Source: PCC-6406 sp964353225 (lineage in GTDB: Bacteria; Cyanobacteriota; Cyanobacteriia; Phormidesmidales; Phormidesmidaceae). Taken from it: a stretch of DNA of 61,009 bases. Location of the stretch: positions 1 to 61,009 of the forward strand of contig CAYGVA010000001.1 in NCBI GenBank assembly GCA_964353225.1, read 5' to 3'. The notes under the pieces are model-generated. The model saw only the letters and a program-made list of their open reading frames with translations. It was not told the origin of the DNA and searched no databases. This document shows positions 51,149 through 60,777 of this stretch, one piece after another (positions within the stretch are counted from its first letter, which is position 1; each line of letters starts with the position of its first letter). The translations under genes were made by a program, and so were the position numbers.

Positions 51149-52903
51149 ATGGGCAGTCAGCAATTTACATGGACCTTAGGCATCACGATTGCCCTAATGG
51201 TGGGGACTGGGAGCGCCAGGGCTGAGATCGATAGCCCGTTGCCCTCCGCCCTTGAACAGGCGAAGACCCTGACCATTACCCCGACCGCGAAACCCAGTCC
51301 CCGGCTGGCCCAGGTGGATCCGGGGGAAGATCGCTTTCCCGACACTGAACCGCTAACCCCCCTGCCGCCCGCAGACACCACCGAGCCTTTGCCGGACACG
51401 TCCCTTCCCCTCACCGCACCCCCTACCGCTGACGTTTCCTTTCGGGTGACGGATATTCAGGTGGTGGGCAGCAGCTTATTTGACGCGGCCACCCTAGACG
51501 AGATTGTCGCCCCCTATGAGAACCGTCAGACGACCCTGGCGGAGCTACAACAGCTGGCGGACGCTATCACCCAGCGCTACCTCAACGAAGGCTACATTAC
51601 CTCCCGAGCGGTGGTCAGCACCCAAACCATTGTCGCTGGGGTGGTCGAGATTCAAATCATCGAGGGATCGCTGGAAGCCATTGAGGTGGAAGGCACGGCG
51701 ATCTTGCCGGATTACATCCGATCGCGGCTCTCTCTGGGTAGCACCCGCCCCCTCAATCAAGCCCGGCTAGAAGATCAATTGCGCCTGCTGCGCGCCGACC
51801 CTTTGTTTGAAACGGTGGAGGCGAGCCTCAGGGCGGGCAGTGGCCCTGGGCAAAGCATCCTGATCGTGCGGGTGCGGGAGGCCAATCGCTTTAGCGGCGC
51901 AATCACCAGCGACAACTATTCCCCGATTTCGGTGGGGGATGTCCGGTTTGGTGGCCAGTTTGCTTACCGTAGCGTAGTGGTTCCGGGCGATCGCTTCTCC
52001 ACCTCCCTGTCTTGGTCTGACACCAGGGGCTCGGAGGTCTATGACCTGGCCTATCAGGTCCCGATCAACCCCCTGAACGGCACCCTCCAATTTCGCTTTA
52101 CCCCCAACTTCTTTCGGATTACCGATAGCAATCAACCGGCCTTTAGCCTTGGCGTTCGGGGCACCACCGAGATTTATGATGTCACCTACCGGCAGCCCAT
52201 TGTTCGTACCCCCCGAGAGGAATTTGTCCTCTCCGCCGGATTTCGCCACCGCAACGGCTCTACCCTCATCGCCGGATTGATTACAGATGAAAACCGCACC
52301 TCTGTTCTCAGTTTTGGCCAGGACTATATTCGGCGGGATGTCGTTGGGGCTTGGGCGCTGCGATCGCAGTTCCGCTGGGGCACTAACCTGCTCAACGCCA
52401 CCCAAGCGGTGGCCCCCCTGGCCGACGGACAATTTTTTAGCTGGATTGGTCAAGTCCAGCGGGTGCAAATTCTCGCTCCTGATCATCTGCTGATTTTGCA
52501 AACCGACCTACAGTGGGCGAATGAGAGCCTATTGGGATCAGAGCAATTTTTCTTGGGAGGTGGCCTTTCGGTGCGGGGTTACGCCCAAAACCAGCGATTT
52601 GGGGACAATGGGATACGCTTTTCCATCGAAGACCAAATCACCCTGCAGCGAGATGAAGGGGGGCAACCCTATTTGCAAATCGCCCCGTTTTTAGAAGGGG
52701 GATACGTCTGGGATGAAAACACGAACTTCCAGAGCACCCGCAATAACTTGTTGCTAGGGACCGGCATCGGGGTGATTGCCAACCCCTTTCCCCAGTTCAA
52801 TGCCCGGTTTGATTTTGCCCTGCCGTTGATCGATATCGGTGAGTTGGCGACGGATCCATCCCAGGGACTACGGTTTTACTTCAGCTTGGGGTATCAGTTT
52901 TGA
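51149..52903 (+). CDS. ShlB/FhaC/HecB-type two-partner secretion transporter
   Basis: A 584-residue outer-membrane protein. The signal peptide is about residues 1-25 (ending GSARA). After a Pro-rich linker come two POTRA-like modules (about 95-250: FRVTDIQVVGSSLFDAATL; LADAITQRYLNEGYITSRAVV). A 16-strand ShlB barrel fills the rest. The signature loop FFLGGGLSVRGYAQN, near residue 475, contains the VRGY motif of the TpsB channel lid. The final residue is Phe (FYFSLGYQF), typical of BAM substrates. It exports a large partner exoprotein, but the only partner visible is a remnant upstream. The 3' end overlaps the convergent PrsW gene by 23 bp. Confidence 0.92.
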   Translation: MGSQQFTWTLGITIALMVGTGSARAEIDSPLPSALEQAKTLTITPTAKPSPRLAQVDPGEDRFPDTEPLTPLPPADTTEPLPDTSLPLTAPPTADVSFRVTDIQVVGSSLFDAATLDEIVAPYENRQTTLAELQQLADAITQRYLNEGYITSRAVVSTQTIVAGVVEIQIIEGSLEAIEVEGTAILPDYIRSRLSLGSTRPLNQARLEDQLRLLRADPLFETVEASLRAGSGPGQSILIVRVREANRFSGAITSDNYSPISVGDVRFGGQFAYRSVVVPGDRFSTSLSWSDTRGSEVYDLAYQVPINPLNGTLQFRFTPNFFRITDSNQPAFSLGVRGTTEIYDVTYRQPIVRTPREEFVLSAGFRHRNGSTLIAGLITDENRTSVLSFGQDYIRRDVVGAWALRSQFRWGTNLLNATQAVAPLADGQFFSWIGQVQRVQILAPDHLLILQTDLQWANESLLGSEQFFLGGGLSVRGYAQNQRFGDNGIRFSIEDQITLQRDEGGQPYLQIAPFLEGGYVWDENTNFQSTRNNLLLGTGIGVIANPFPQFNARFDFALPLIDIGELATDPSQGLRFYFSLGYQF

Positions 52904-53864
52904 CGGTGTTCAGGTTCGCTAGGGTGGCCCGCAGCTGGGAGATTTCAGCCTGATTACCCTGCTCATCGCCCATTTTGGCCAGCTGTAGTTTTTTCTGGGC
53001 CAACTCGGAGGCGATCTGGCGCAGCTGGTGTTGTTGCGGACGGGACCAGCCTAAGCGGGCAAGGTGGTGATAGCAACGGAAGCGACAGAGGGCCTGGTAT
53101 ACCGGGGTGGGCAGCACCGTTGGGGCTTCATCCCGCAGGTACTGGCGCAGTCGGGCGCGATCTACCCAGGGGGCAATCAACCAAAGCAACACCATCACCC
53201 CCACCAAGGTGCCGTAGTTGATGAGGGCCAGTAAAAAGGACGCACCATCGGTGACTTCGACTAGGGTAACGGCGGCATTATGGATAAAGTGGCCGATCAT
53301 GGCGAGGACCAAGCCACCCGTAATGAGGCTGATTTTAGCCAGGGTGCTGTGACGGTAGCGGGCTAACCCAAAACCAATGCCGATAAGGGCGGTCCAAAAA
53401 CCATGGAGCCCCCCAAAGACGATGGTACGCAGCACAAATAAGGTGCCCCACTCCGCCCAGTCGAGGGTCCCCATCAAGTAGAGAATATTTTCGACATAGG
53501 CAAAGCCAAATCCAGCCACGGCACCATAAACCAAGCCATCTACCCAACCGTCGAATTCACGGCGCTGGGTGGTGTAGACGATCGCCACCGCCACGGCTTT
53601 GAGGATTTCTTCGGTGATTGGCGCGCCAAACGCCGCTTGGATAAATTCACTCTCAAGGGTGGCGTCCCCCAGCAGAAGCGTGACCGGAATTGAGAAGACC
53701 ACCTGCAGAATGATGGCGGCGATGATTGCGGGCAGCGCTCCCCACAGAAAGGCGGCGGCCAAGTATTGGGGCGGTTCTTTTTCGTAGCGGTCTACAGTAC
53801 AGACGAGCCAAATATAGAAGGCGGTGGGCACCATTAAGGCCAGGATCGTAATCAGGAGTTTCAT
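52881..53864 (-). CDS. PrsW-family intramembrane metalloprotease
   Basis: A 327-residue polytopic protein with eight or nine helices. The catalytic motifs of the PrsW (CPBP-related) family are present: PITEEILKAVAVAIVY with the Glu-Glu pair, AYVENILYLMG, RTIVFGGLHGFWTAL with His, and IGHFIHNAAVT with two His. Bacillus PrsW cleaves an anti-sigma factor; cyanobacterial substrates are unknown. The C-terminal 90 residues form a cytoplasmic helical tail (LAQKKLQLAKMGDEQGN). It is convergent with the secretion transporter; the frames overlap by 23 bp. Confidence 0.9.
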   Translation of the reverse strand: MKLLITILALMVPTAFYIWLVCTVDRYEKEPPQYLAAAFLWGALPAIIAAIILQVVFSIPVTLLLGDATLESEFIQAAFGAPITEEILKAVAVAIVYTTQRREFDGWVDGLVYGAVAGFGFAYVENILYLMGTLDWAEWGTLFVLRTIVFGGLHGFWTALIGIGFGLARYRHSTLAKISLITGGLVLAMIGHFIHNAAVTLVEVTDGASFLLALINYGTLVGVMVLLWLIAPWVDRARLRQYLRDEAPTVLPTPVYQALCRFRCYHHLARLGWSRPQQHQLRQIASELAQKKLQLAKMGDEQGNQAEISQLRATLANLNTVKTDTPS

Positions 53865-54007
53865 GGTGCTAGGGGTGATCGAGAACGGTGATCTGAATCA
53901 ACATGGCGATATCAATATTCCCACCGTTAATGGTTAGGGGCGTCATTTTGGTGGTGTTTTGGGCCACACTTGGCCAATATTAAGACGAGGTATGAGGAAG
54001 AAGCCCG

Positions 54008-56494
54008 ATGAAGGTGCTTTTGGTTGATGATGATGAACTGTTGGTCCATCAATTGGTGGCCGCCCTCAATGCCCAGAATTATGTTGTTGATACGGCCAGT
54101 GATGGTATCGAGGGCTGGTCTTATAGCCAGGCCACCGTCTACGACCTGATTGTGCTCGATATTAATCTGCCTGAGCTAGATGGAATCTCGCTTTGTCGGC
54201 GGTTACGTCAGGCGGATTATCAAGGGGCGATCCTGTTGCTAAGTGCCCTCGGAGGCAAGGCGGACAAGGTGGCGGGGCTGGATGCCGGGGCCGATGATTA
54301 CGTGGTCAAACCCTGTGGGGTCGAAGAACTTACTGCCCGAATGCGAGCCCTATTGCGACGTCCTCAGGTGCTCACCGACGCCCTTTTACTCTGGGGAGAA
54401 CTACAGCTCGATCCCGCGACTCGGGAGGTCCGTTACGGCAGCCGCCTCCTAGACCTTTCTCCTAAGGAATATGGCCTATTGGAACTGTTTTTGCGCAATC
54501 CCCAGCGGATATTCAGCGCCAGTCTGCTGCTAGAGCGACTCTGGGGGTTTGAAGAGGTGCCTGGGGAAGAAACGGTACGCACCCACATTAAGCGTCTGCG
54601 CCAAAAGCTGAAGCGGGCTGGGGCCGATGATGTGATCAAAAACATTTACGGCATGGGCTATCGCCTCAATATTCGTGAGGTAGATCAGCCCCCTGATTTA
54701 CCTCACGAAGCGGAAAGCGCTCCCATTACCTTCCCGACAGAGGTCGCTCGGCAGGCGGCGATCGCCGCCCTAGAGCAATTTAGACCGGTCATCACCGAGC
54801 GCTTAACGGCCCTGTCAACGGCCCTCACCGCCCTCACCCAAGGCAACTTGTCTGAGCCCCAACGTCAAGCCGCTCGTCAAGCGGCCCATAAGCTAGCGGG
54901 CTCCCTCGGTATGTTTGGGCTGCCGAAGGGGTCCGACATTAGTCGTGGCCTCGAAATGCTGCTGCTGCCCGAGGCCCCATTGCCCCCCCTAGAACCTTTC
55001 CGGAGCCAGCTCCATGCTCTGCATCAGGTTCTGCATTATCCCCCCATACCCCTCACCGCGCCGCTAGAACCGCCAGAACTACTAGAATCGTCAATCCGAG
55101 AGCCTTTATCCTCTGCTGCCCAGATCCTGCCCGCGCAGGGGACTGCCCGCGCTAGGTCTCAGGCGGCACTGCCCTCACCTCAGACGTTGCCTTTGACCGA
55201 GCTTCTTTTTACGGTATTGCTCATTGAGGATGATCCGGTGATCTCCGCCCAATTAGTCGCGGAGAGCCATCAACTGGCCATGGAGGTGGTCACCGTGGCA
55301 AACCCAGAGGGAGCCTATCAGTACCTGGCCCACCAGACCCCCACCGCCGTATTGATGGATTTGGCCTTGCCGGATGATCCCCAAGCGGGCCTCAATCTGC
55401 TTCAGGACTTGACCCAGCGTTATCCGATGCTGCCGGTGGTGATTTTTAGCATCCATGACGGCATCCAAGAGCGACTCAAGGCGGCTCGGTATCGGTGCTG
55501 TGCTTTTCTCTCTAAAACCATGGCCCCGAAACAGGTGCTAGGCACCATTCAAGATATTGTCGGGCGGCGACAATTGGCGGACAGCCAAGTCATGGCTGTT
55601 GATGACGACCCGATGGTCTTGGCCCAATTGCAAGATATTTTGCCACGATGGGGGATTGATGTCATTCCCTTAGAAAATCCCCTGCAGGTGTGGGAGATGT
55701 TGCCCCAAGTCAATCCCGATTTGCTCATTCTGGATGTGGAAATGCCCCAAATGACGGGCATTGAAGTGTGTCAGATCCTGCGCAACGATGTGCTATGGCA
55801 GCGTTTGCCGATACTCTTTCTCAGTGCGCGCCGGGATCCGGAAACCATTCACCAGATTTACGGGGCTGGGGCCGATGACTATATTCCCAAGCCGTTTACC
55901 GAACCAGAATTGGTGACCCGTCTATTAAATCGTCTCGAACGGAGTCGGCTGCTGCGATCGCTCTCAGACATCGATCCCATGACCGGGTTGGTGAGTCTAC
56001 AGCAAGCCACCCGCACCCTCAATCAGCAACTGGTCCTAGCCCAGCGCTATGGCCAACCCCTCTGCATTGCCCTGATTACCATCGGCGGGGTTATCCGTGA
56101 CTCTCAGGAGCAACGTCTGCTGCTGCGTACCCTGATCCAGGATATGCAAGCGCGATTTCGCAGTGAGGACACCATCGCTCGTTTGGGTAAACTGACCTTT
56201 CTAGTGAGTCTCTATGGCCTCTCCCCAGAGCGGACCTTGGGGCGATTAGAAGACACTTTTGCTGCCCTCCAGCACACCCTATCTACCACCCATCAACCCC
56301 CACCCATCGCGCCTAAGCTCAGTGGTGGCCTTGCCACTGCCCCCGCCGATGGCATCGATCTCGATAGTCTTTATCACCAGGCTGAGCTAGCGCTGCTGGC
56401 GGCTCAGGCGGCCCCTGGAGATCGCATTATGACAGCAGCCAGCCTACCGCCATCGCCCCTCGACAAGCCCATTAGCCCGCCCATTAGCCCTTAA
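54008..56494 (+). CDS. Multi-domain response regulator: REC-wHTH-HPt-REC-REC-degenerate GGDEF
   Basis: An 828-residue signalling protein. Modules in order are: receiver 1 (1-120; phospho-acceptor Asp51, Lys101); OmpR/PhoB winged helix (125-222; THIKRLRQKLKRAG); histidine phosphotransfer (245-345; His294 in AAHKLAGSLGMFG); receiver 2 (398-518; Asp451, Lys503); receiver 3 (525-645; Asp576, Lys628); and a diguanylate-cyclase-like domain (650-815) whose GGDEF loop reads GKLTF (727-731), so it should not make c-di-GMP. No kinase domain exists, so phosphate must come from a separate histidine kinase and be relayed internally. The DNA-binding domain makes it a probable transcription factor. A single-domain regulator follows. 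Confidence 0.92.
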   Translation: MKVLLVDDDELLVHQLVAALNAQNYVVDTASDGIEGWSYSQATVYDLIVLDINLPELDGISLCRRLRQADYQGAILLLSALGGKADKVAGLDAGADDYVVKPCGVEELTARMRALLRRPQVLTDALLLWGELQLDPATREVRYGSRLLDLSPKEYGLLELFLRNPQRIFSASLLLERLWGFEEVPGEETVRTHIKRLRQKLKRAGADDVIKNIYGMGYRLNIREVDQPPDLPHEAESAPITFPTEVARQAAIAALEQFRPVITERLTALSTALTALTQGNLSEPQRQAARQAAHKLAGSLGMFGLPKGSDISRGLEMLLLPEAPLPPLEPFRSQLHALHQVLHYPPIPLTAPLEPPELLESSIREPLSSAAQILPAQGTARARSQAALPSPQTLPLTELLFTVLLIEDDPVISAQLVAESHQLAMEVVTVANPEGAYQYLAHQTPTAVLMDLALPDDPQAGLNLLQDLTQRYPMLPVVIFSIHDGIQERLKAARYRCCAFLSKTMAPKQVLGTIQDIVGRRQLADSQVMAVDDDPMVLAQLQDILPRWGIDVIPLENPLQVWEMLPQVNPDLLILDVEMPQMTGIEVCQILRNDVLWQRLPILFLSARRDPETIHQIYGAGADDYIPKPFTEPELVTRLLNRLERSRLLRSLSDIDPMTGLVSLQQATRTLNQQLVLAQRYGQPLCIALITIGGVIRDSQEQRLLLRTLIQDMQARFRSEDTIARLGKLTFLVSLYGLSPERTLGRLEDTFAALQHTLSTTHQPPPIAPKLSGGLATAPADGIDLDSLYHQAELALLAAQAAPGDRIMTAASLPPSPLDKPISPPISP

Positions 56495-56657
56495 ACACTC
56501 AACCGCTTTCAATACAAAATGTTGGCTTTGTCTGGGCAGAAAATGCTGTACTCAGCAACAATGATTGGGTTAGATTCAGGGCCAACCATTCTTCAATCGG
56601 GAAAGGCCCCTTGTTTAAATCCCTCGATAACACCTCAGCTTTTTTAGGATATTGGTC

Positions 56658-57044
56658 ATGAGCCAGCGGCAAATTCTGATTATTGATGATGAACCCGATA
56701 TTCGTGAAATTGCCAAATTAAGTCTTCAACTCACTAAAAAGTGGGATATTTTGACGGCAGCATCCGGAGCCGTTGGCATTACCTTAGCGGCCCAAGAACA
56801 ACCCGATGCCATCCTGCTGGATCTACTCATGCCCGAGATGGATGGCTTGGCCACCCTCAGAGGCCTGAACAGTAATGAACAAACCCGTCAGATTCCGGTG
56901 GTGCTGCTGACCGCCACGGTCAAACTCGCTATCCAAGATGACTACGTCCAACTCGGTGCGAAAGGTACCCTGATCAAACCCTTTGATCCGGGCATTTTAG
57001 GGGATCAAATCGAGCAGGTTCTAGGCTGGAAAGCCTTCGCTTAA
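56658..57044 (+). CDS. Single-domain response regulator
   Basis: A 128-residue receiver domain starting MSQRQILIIDDEPDIREI (ATG 56658; the frame also offers a TTG at 56652). Acidic pocket DDE, phospho-acceptor Asp in AILLDLLMPEMDG, Thr in LLTATV and Lys in GTLIKPFD are all present. It has no output domain, so it acts by protein-protein contact or as a phosphate shuttle. It lies 163 bp after the multi-domain regulator and may serve the same kinase pathway. Confidence 0.93.
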   Translation: MSQRQILIIDDEPDIREIAKLSLQLTKKWDILTAASGAVGITLAAQEQPDAILLDLLMPEMDGLATLRGLNSNEQTRQIPVVLLTATVKLAIQDDYVQLGAKGTLIKPFDPGILGDQIEQVLGWKAFA

Positions 57045-57159
57045 TCCAAAGTGCGGATTTTGTCGCCGTTACCGATTGAGGTGAATCCTAGCGGTGAGCC
57101 CCGAGAATAGCTCCCCGTAAGTTGGTAGTCTGGGTATTTGATCATTGTGATCTATCGTA

Positions 57160-58635
57160 ATGCCACCCGTTTATCCCTCCGCCCATCAGCCTAAATCGCC
57201 GCCCTTCCAGCGGGAGATGCGTACTTACTTTGATCGCATCGGTCCAGAAATCCCCCGATGGCAACGGCGCAACCGCTACTATTACCGTGATCTAGAGCGG
57301 CTCCATCAATTTTTGATTCCCCCCGACAGCCGAGTGCTAGAAATTGGCTGTGGCCTAGGGGATTTGTTGGGTGCGGTCTGCCCTCAGGTGGGGGTCGGCA
57401 TTGATTTTTCAGAACCGATTGTGCAGTTGGCCCGCCAAGCCAATCCCCATTTGCACTTCTATTGTTTAGATGCCGAAACCCTTCACCCCGAACAGTTGGC
57501 CCCTGAGCATCAACAATTTGACTACATCTTGCTCACCGGAGTACTGGGCTACCTAGGGGATGTGCAAACCACCTTGGCGCGGCTACAACCCTTTTGCCAT
57601 AGCCGGACCCGTCTCATTCTGGCTTTCCATAATTACACGTGGGAACCCCTGCTGCGCTTTGCAGAAGCCATTGGGCAGCGCCGCCCCCAACCCGCCCAGA
57701 GTTGGCTGTCTATGGATGATGTGGTCAACCTGCTGACGATCACAGGGTTCACCCCCTTGAAACGGGGGCGGCGCTTGTTGCTCCCCAAGCAGATTCCAGG
57801 GCTTTCGTTCTTGGTTAATCGCTATTTGGCCCCTTTACCGGTTTTGACCCATGGTTGCCTGACCAATTATGTAATTGCCCGGCCCCATGCCAGTCGCTGT
57901 GCGCCTGCCCCAGAACCCAGTTGCTCGGTGGTGATCCCGGCCCGTAATGAAGCGGGCAACATTCGCGCGGCGATCGCCCGTCTGCCCCAATTGGGTCACC
58001 ATACGGAGGTGATTTTTGTCGAGGGTCACTCCCAGGACAACACCTGGGATGAAATTCAGGCTTTACTGGCAGAATACAAGGGGCCGTTTACCCTCAAAGC
58101 CTTTCAGCAAGCGGGTAAGGGTAAGGCCGATGCGGTGCGGCTGGGCTTTGCCGAAGCCAGCGGTGATGTGCTGATGATTTTGGATGCGGATCTGACCGTC
58201 CCTCCAGAGGATTTACCCCATTTCATGGCGGTGATGGCCTCAGGGCTCGGGGAGTTTATCAACGGCTCTCGACTCGTTTACCCCCGCTCTAAAGCAGCCA
58301 TGCCCGGCCTCAACACCCTGGCCAACAAGATCTTTGCCCAGATCTTTTCCTTCTTGCTAGAGCAACCCCTCAAGGACACCCTCTGCGGCACCAAGGTGCT
58401 GTGGCGGCAGGACTATCAGCGCATTATTGCTGGACGGCATTATTTTGGTGACTTTGACCCGTTCGGAGACTTTGACCTCCTGTTTGGGGCGGCCAAGCTG
58501 AATTTGCAAATTGTTGAAGTGCCGATTCGTTACCAACCCCGCAGTTATGGAGAATCTAATATTGCCCATATCAAAGAAGGGCTGGTCTTGCTCAAAATGT
58601 GCGCCTATGCCTCCCGAAAGCTTAAGTTTCGCTAG
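57160..58635 (+). CDS. Methyltransferase-glycosyltransferase (family 2) fusion protein
   Basis: A 491-residue two-domain enzyme. Residues about 45-215 are a class I SAM-dependent methyltransferase: VLEIGCGLGDLLGAV binds SAM, VGIDFSEPIVQLA follows, and YILLTGVLGYLGDVQ is motif III-like. Residues about 248-491 are a GT-A fold glycosyltransferase like dolichol-phosphate-mannose synthase: VVIPARNEAGNIRAAIARL, MILDADLTVPPEDL with the D-x-D, FINGSRLVYPR and KDTLCGTKVLW. The fusion suggests a sugar is transferred to a lipid carrier and the product or donor methylated, for instance in cell-surface glycan synthesis. No membrane helices were obvious. Confidence 0.88.
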   Translation: MPPVYPSAHQPKSPPFQREMRTYFDRIGPEIPRWQRRNRYYYRDLERLHQFLIPPDSRVLEIGCGLGDLLGAVCPQVGVGIDFSEPIVQLARQANPHLHFYCLDAETLHPEQLAPEHQQFDYILLTGVLGYLGDVQTTLARLQPFCHSRTRLILAFHNYTWEPLLRFAEAIGQRRPQPAQSWLSMDDVVNLLTITGFTPLKRGRRLLLPKQIPGLSFLVNRYLAPLPVLTHGCLTNYVIARPHASRCAPAPEPSCSVVIPARNEAGNIRAAIARLPQLGHHTEVIFVEGHSQDNTWDEIQALLAEYKGPFTLKAFQQAGKGKADAVRLGFAEASGDVLMILDADLTVPPEDLPHFMAVMASGLGEFINGSRLVYPRSKAAMPGLNTLANKIFAQIFSFLLEQPLKDTLCGTKVLWRQDYQRIIAGRHYFGDFDPFGDFDLLFGAAKLNLQIVEVPIRYQPRSYGESNIAHIKEGLVLLKMCAYASRKLKFR

Positions 58636-58668
58636 CCCCTGTGCCGCAGCACGACCTTGAAATAGGCC

Positions 58669-59520
58669 CTAGCAACCGGCATCTCCGACAACCCGAAAAG
58701 ACACTTGGCCTCCCCCCTGGCGAAGGGTCAGGGTGCCGTCAACATCCACCACCTCATAGTCTTGGGCTCCGGGGGTGACGGTTAACTCAACTTGGAAGCT
58801 GCCGTCGACGCTAGTGAATTGCTGGAAGGTCGTTTGACCGTAAAAGGGCTCTCCCGAGGCGCTAGCGCGGCGGAAACGGGTCATGGTGCCGTCAATGCGC
58901 ATCCAGGCATCATCGGGCTCTAGGCTATTGGCAAATACATACCTGCCAGGGGCGTCACCATCTCGACTGAGCACCATGCCACAACCCGCCTCAGATACCG
59001 TAAATAAGTCATCAATGGTGTAGGTATCCACCTGCAGGTTGACGGCGGTTTCGCCGCTGGCATCAATAAAGTCCCCCCGGATCCAGCCCTCGGCCCCAGA
59101 ACCGTCAAATTTGACGTAGTACCAGGGCACGTCTCCACCATCAGCGGCGGTTTTGAGCAGCAGTACGGGGTCCCCCACTAGGCCATAGCTGTCAGCAGCG
59201 GCATCGACACTGGGTTCCGAACGCAGATTAATCTGGGCTTGGGCATCGGCGGCGGTGAGCACCGCTGGCTGGGGCGGATCCACGGGGGCAGTGGTGATTG
59301 TGGTGTTGGCCTGGGCCGCAGTGGGGGGTGCCGGATCCGGCTTGGTCTGCTTTGTGTCAGCCAGGTTGGCGACCTGGCTGGGGGCACTGGCGGGAACCGT
59401 GGGTTCCTCAAAGGCGGGGGTTGAGGGGGCTTCGCTAACGGGGGCTTTGCCCCCCCCGCAGGCGGTCAACATCAGGAGTGCTGCCATCATCAATCCTGGG
59501 CGCAAACAAGCAAAAGTCAT
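58669..59520 (-). CDS. SH3-like domain lipoprotein
   Basis: A 283-residue predicted lipoprotein: leader MTFACLRPGLMMAALLML, lipobox LTAC with Cys at about 21, then a Pro/Ala/Thr-rich linker (25-90). A bacterial SH3 domain lies at about 90-155 (AQINLRSEPSVDAAADSYG, WYYVKFDGSGAEGWIRGDFI). The C-terminal part (about 160-283) is a beta-rich domain with two cysteines (EAGCG and the final GDAGC) that may pair. SH3b domains bind cell wall or proteins. It is convergent with the glycosyltransferase gene (33 bp apart). Function unknown. Confidence 0.8.
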   Translation of the reverse strand: MTFACLRPGLMMAALLMLTACGGGKAPVSEAPSTPAFEEPTVPASAPSQVANLADTKQTKPDPAPPTAAQANTTITTAPVDPPQPAVLTAADAQAQINLRSEPSVDAAADSYGLVGDPVLLLKTAADGGDVPWYYVKFDGSGAEGWIRGDFIDASGETAVNLQVDTYTIDDLFTVSEAGCGMVLSRDGDAPGRYVFANSLEPDDAWMRIDGTMTRFRRASASGEPFYGQTTFQQFTSVDGSFQVELTVTPGAQDYEVVDVDGTLTLRQGGGQVSFRVVGDAGC

Positions 59521-59700
59521 GGGAATAAAAGGTGAATTGACAGTTATGGGGAGATGCCAGCTTTCTGCGCCTCGGCTCCCCTAGATTTCCCCTAAGGAAC
59601 CCAGTGCGGCTTTTAGGGAAAAATGTCTAGGTGGATCCAGCTTGAATGGTAAGTTAATTTGTTGAATTGATCGAACGACTAGCGGAGTAATTGCGGCATT

Positions 59701-60630
59701 GTGGTGTCTGGATTCATTAATCTCCATAAGCCCCTAACCTGGACCTCCCACGATTGTGTGGCCAAGGTGCGGGGGCTGTTGCGGCTTAAGAAGGTGGGCC
59801 ATGGCGGCACCCTGGATCCGATGGCCTCGGGGGTATTGCCGATCGCCCTGGGGCGGGCAACGCGACTGATTCCGTTCTTGCCGGAGGATAAAACCTACCG
59901 GGCGATCATTCGCTTTGGCCTCACCACCAGCAGTGATGACTTAGAGGGGGAGGTCGTCACCCAGGCTCCGGTGCCAAATTTAAGCGAAGCTGAGGCGATC
60001 GCCCCCCTTCCCCAATTCCTCGGCACAATCGAGCAGATCCCCCCCCGCTATAGCGCCATCCAGGTGAATGGCAAACGCCTTTATAAACTCGCTCGCCAAG
60101 GGGAGGCGGTAGAGGTTCCCCCTCGCACCGTTACCGTCCATCAGCTCACGGTAGAGCACTGGCAAGGGGGGGACTTTCCTGAGCTCACCGTGGCGATCCG
60201 CTGTAGTGCAGGCACCTACATCCGCTCCATTGCCCGCGATTGGGGCGCTCACCTGGGGACCGGAGCGACCCTGGCCGGACTGGTGCGAACGGTGAGTGGC
60301 GGCTTTCACTTGGCGGATAGCCTCACCCTAGAGTCGCTAACCACGTTAATCACCGCAGAGGCCGTGACGCCGATCGCCCCAACCATGGCCCTCGCCCACA
60401 TCCCTCGCCTCACCCTGCCGGAACCCACCGCCACCCGTTGGCGGCAGGGCCAGAAACTCACCCTGCCCCTGGCCGAGGTGGCGTTGACTGAGACCTCAAT
60501 CGCAACGGCGACACCCTACACGGTCTTTGACCCGACCGGGCGGTTTTTGGGCATGACTGAGATTGCCCCCGCCGATACCGAGGGTGATTGCCGCCTGGTG
60601 GCCAAGATGGTCTATGAGGCCATGGGGTAA
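59701..60630 (+). CDS. truB: tRNA pseudouridine(55) synthase
   Basis: The 309-residue TruB converts U55 to pseudouridine in the T-loop of tRNAs. The catalytic Asp39 is in GHGGTLDPMASGVL, and LDPMASGVLPIALGRAT is the full family signature. Other motifs are PRYSAIQVNGKRLYKLAR and CSAGTYIRSIARDWG. A C-terminal PUA-like segment completes it. It begins at GTG 59701 with another GTG directly after; no clear Shine-Dalgarno was seen. Confidence 0.96.
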   Translation: MVSGFINLHKPLTWTSHDCVAKVRGLLRLKKVGHGGTLDPMASGVLPIALGRATRLIPFLPEDKTYRAIIRFGLTTSSDDLEGEVVTQAPVPNLSEAEAIAPLPQFLGTIEQIPPRYSAIQVNGKRLYKLARQGEAVEVPPRTVTVHQLTVEHWQGGDFPELTVAIRCSAGTYIRSIARDWGAHLGTGATLAGLVRTVSGGFHLADSLTLESLTTLITAEAVTPIAPTMALAHIPRLTLPEPTATRWRQGQKLTLPLAEVALTETSIATATPYTVFDPTGRFLGMTEIAPADTEGDCRLVAKMVYEAMG

Positions 60631-60777
60631 GGGGACAGCCCCCACAACTGCCCCCACCCATCGTCGGCTGGAGGCAGGGCACGGTGACCCATCAGTCTTA
60701 GTGTCATAAGTACACAAAGGCGAGAATGAGGTTATGCTATGGGCGTGCTTCATCCCCTCGCTAACCGATTAGCCGCC

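Noticed and set aside
51767..52501. A 244-codon minus-strand frame
   Set aside because: It is antisense to the ShlB-type transporter and has no start signal or domain.
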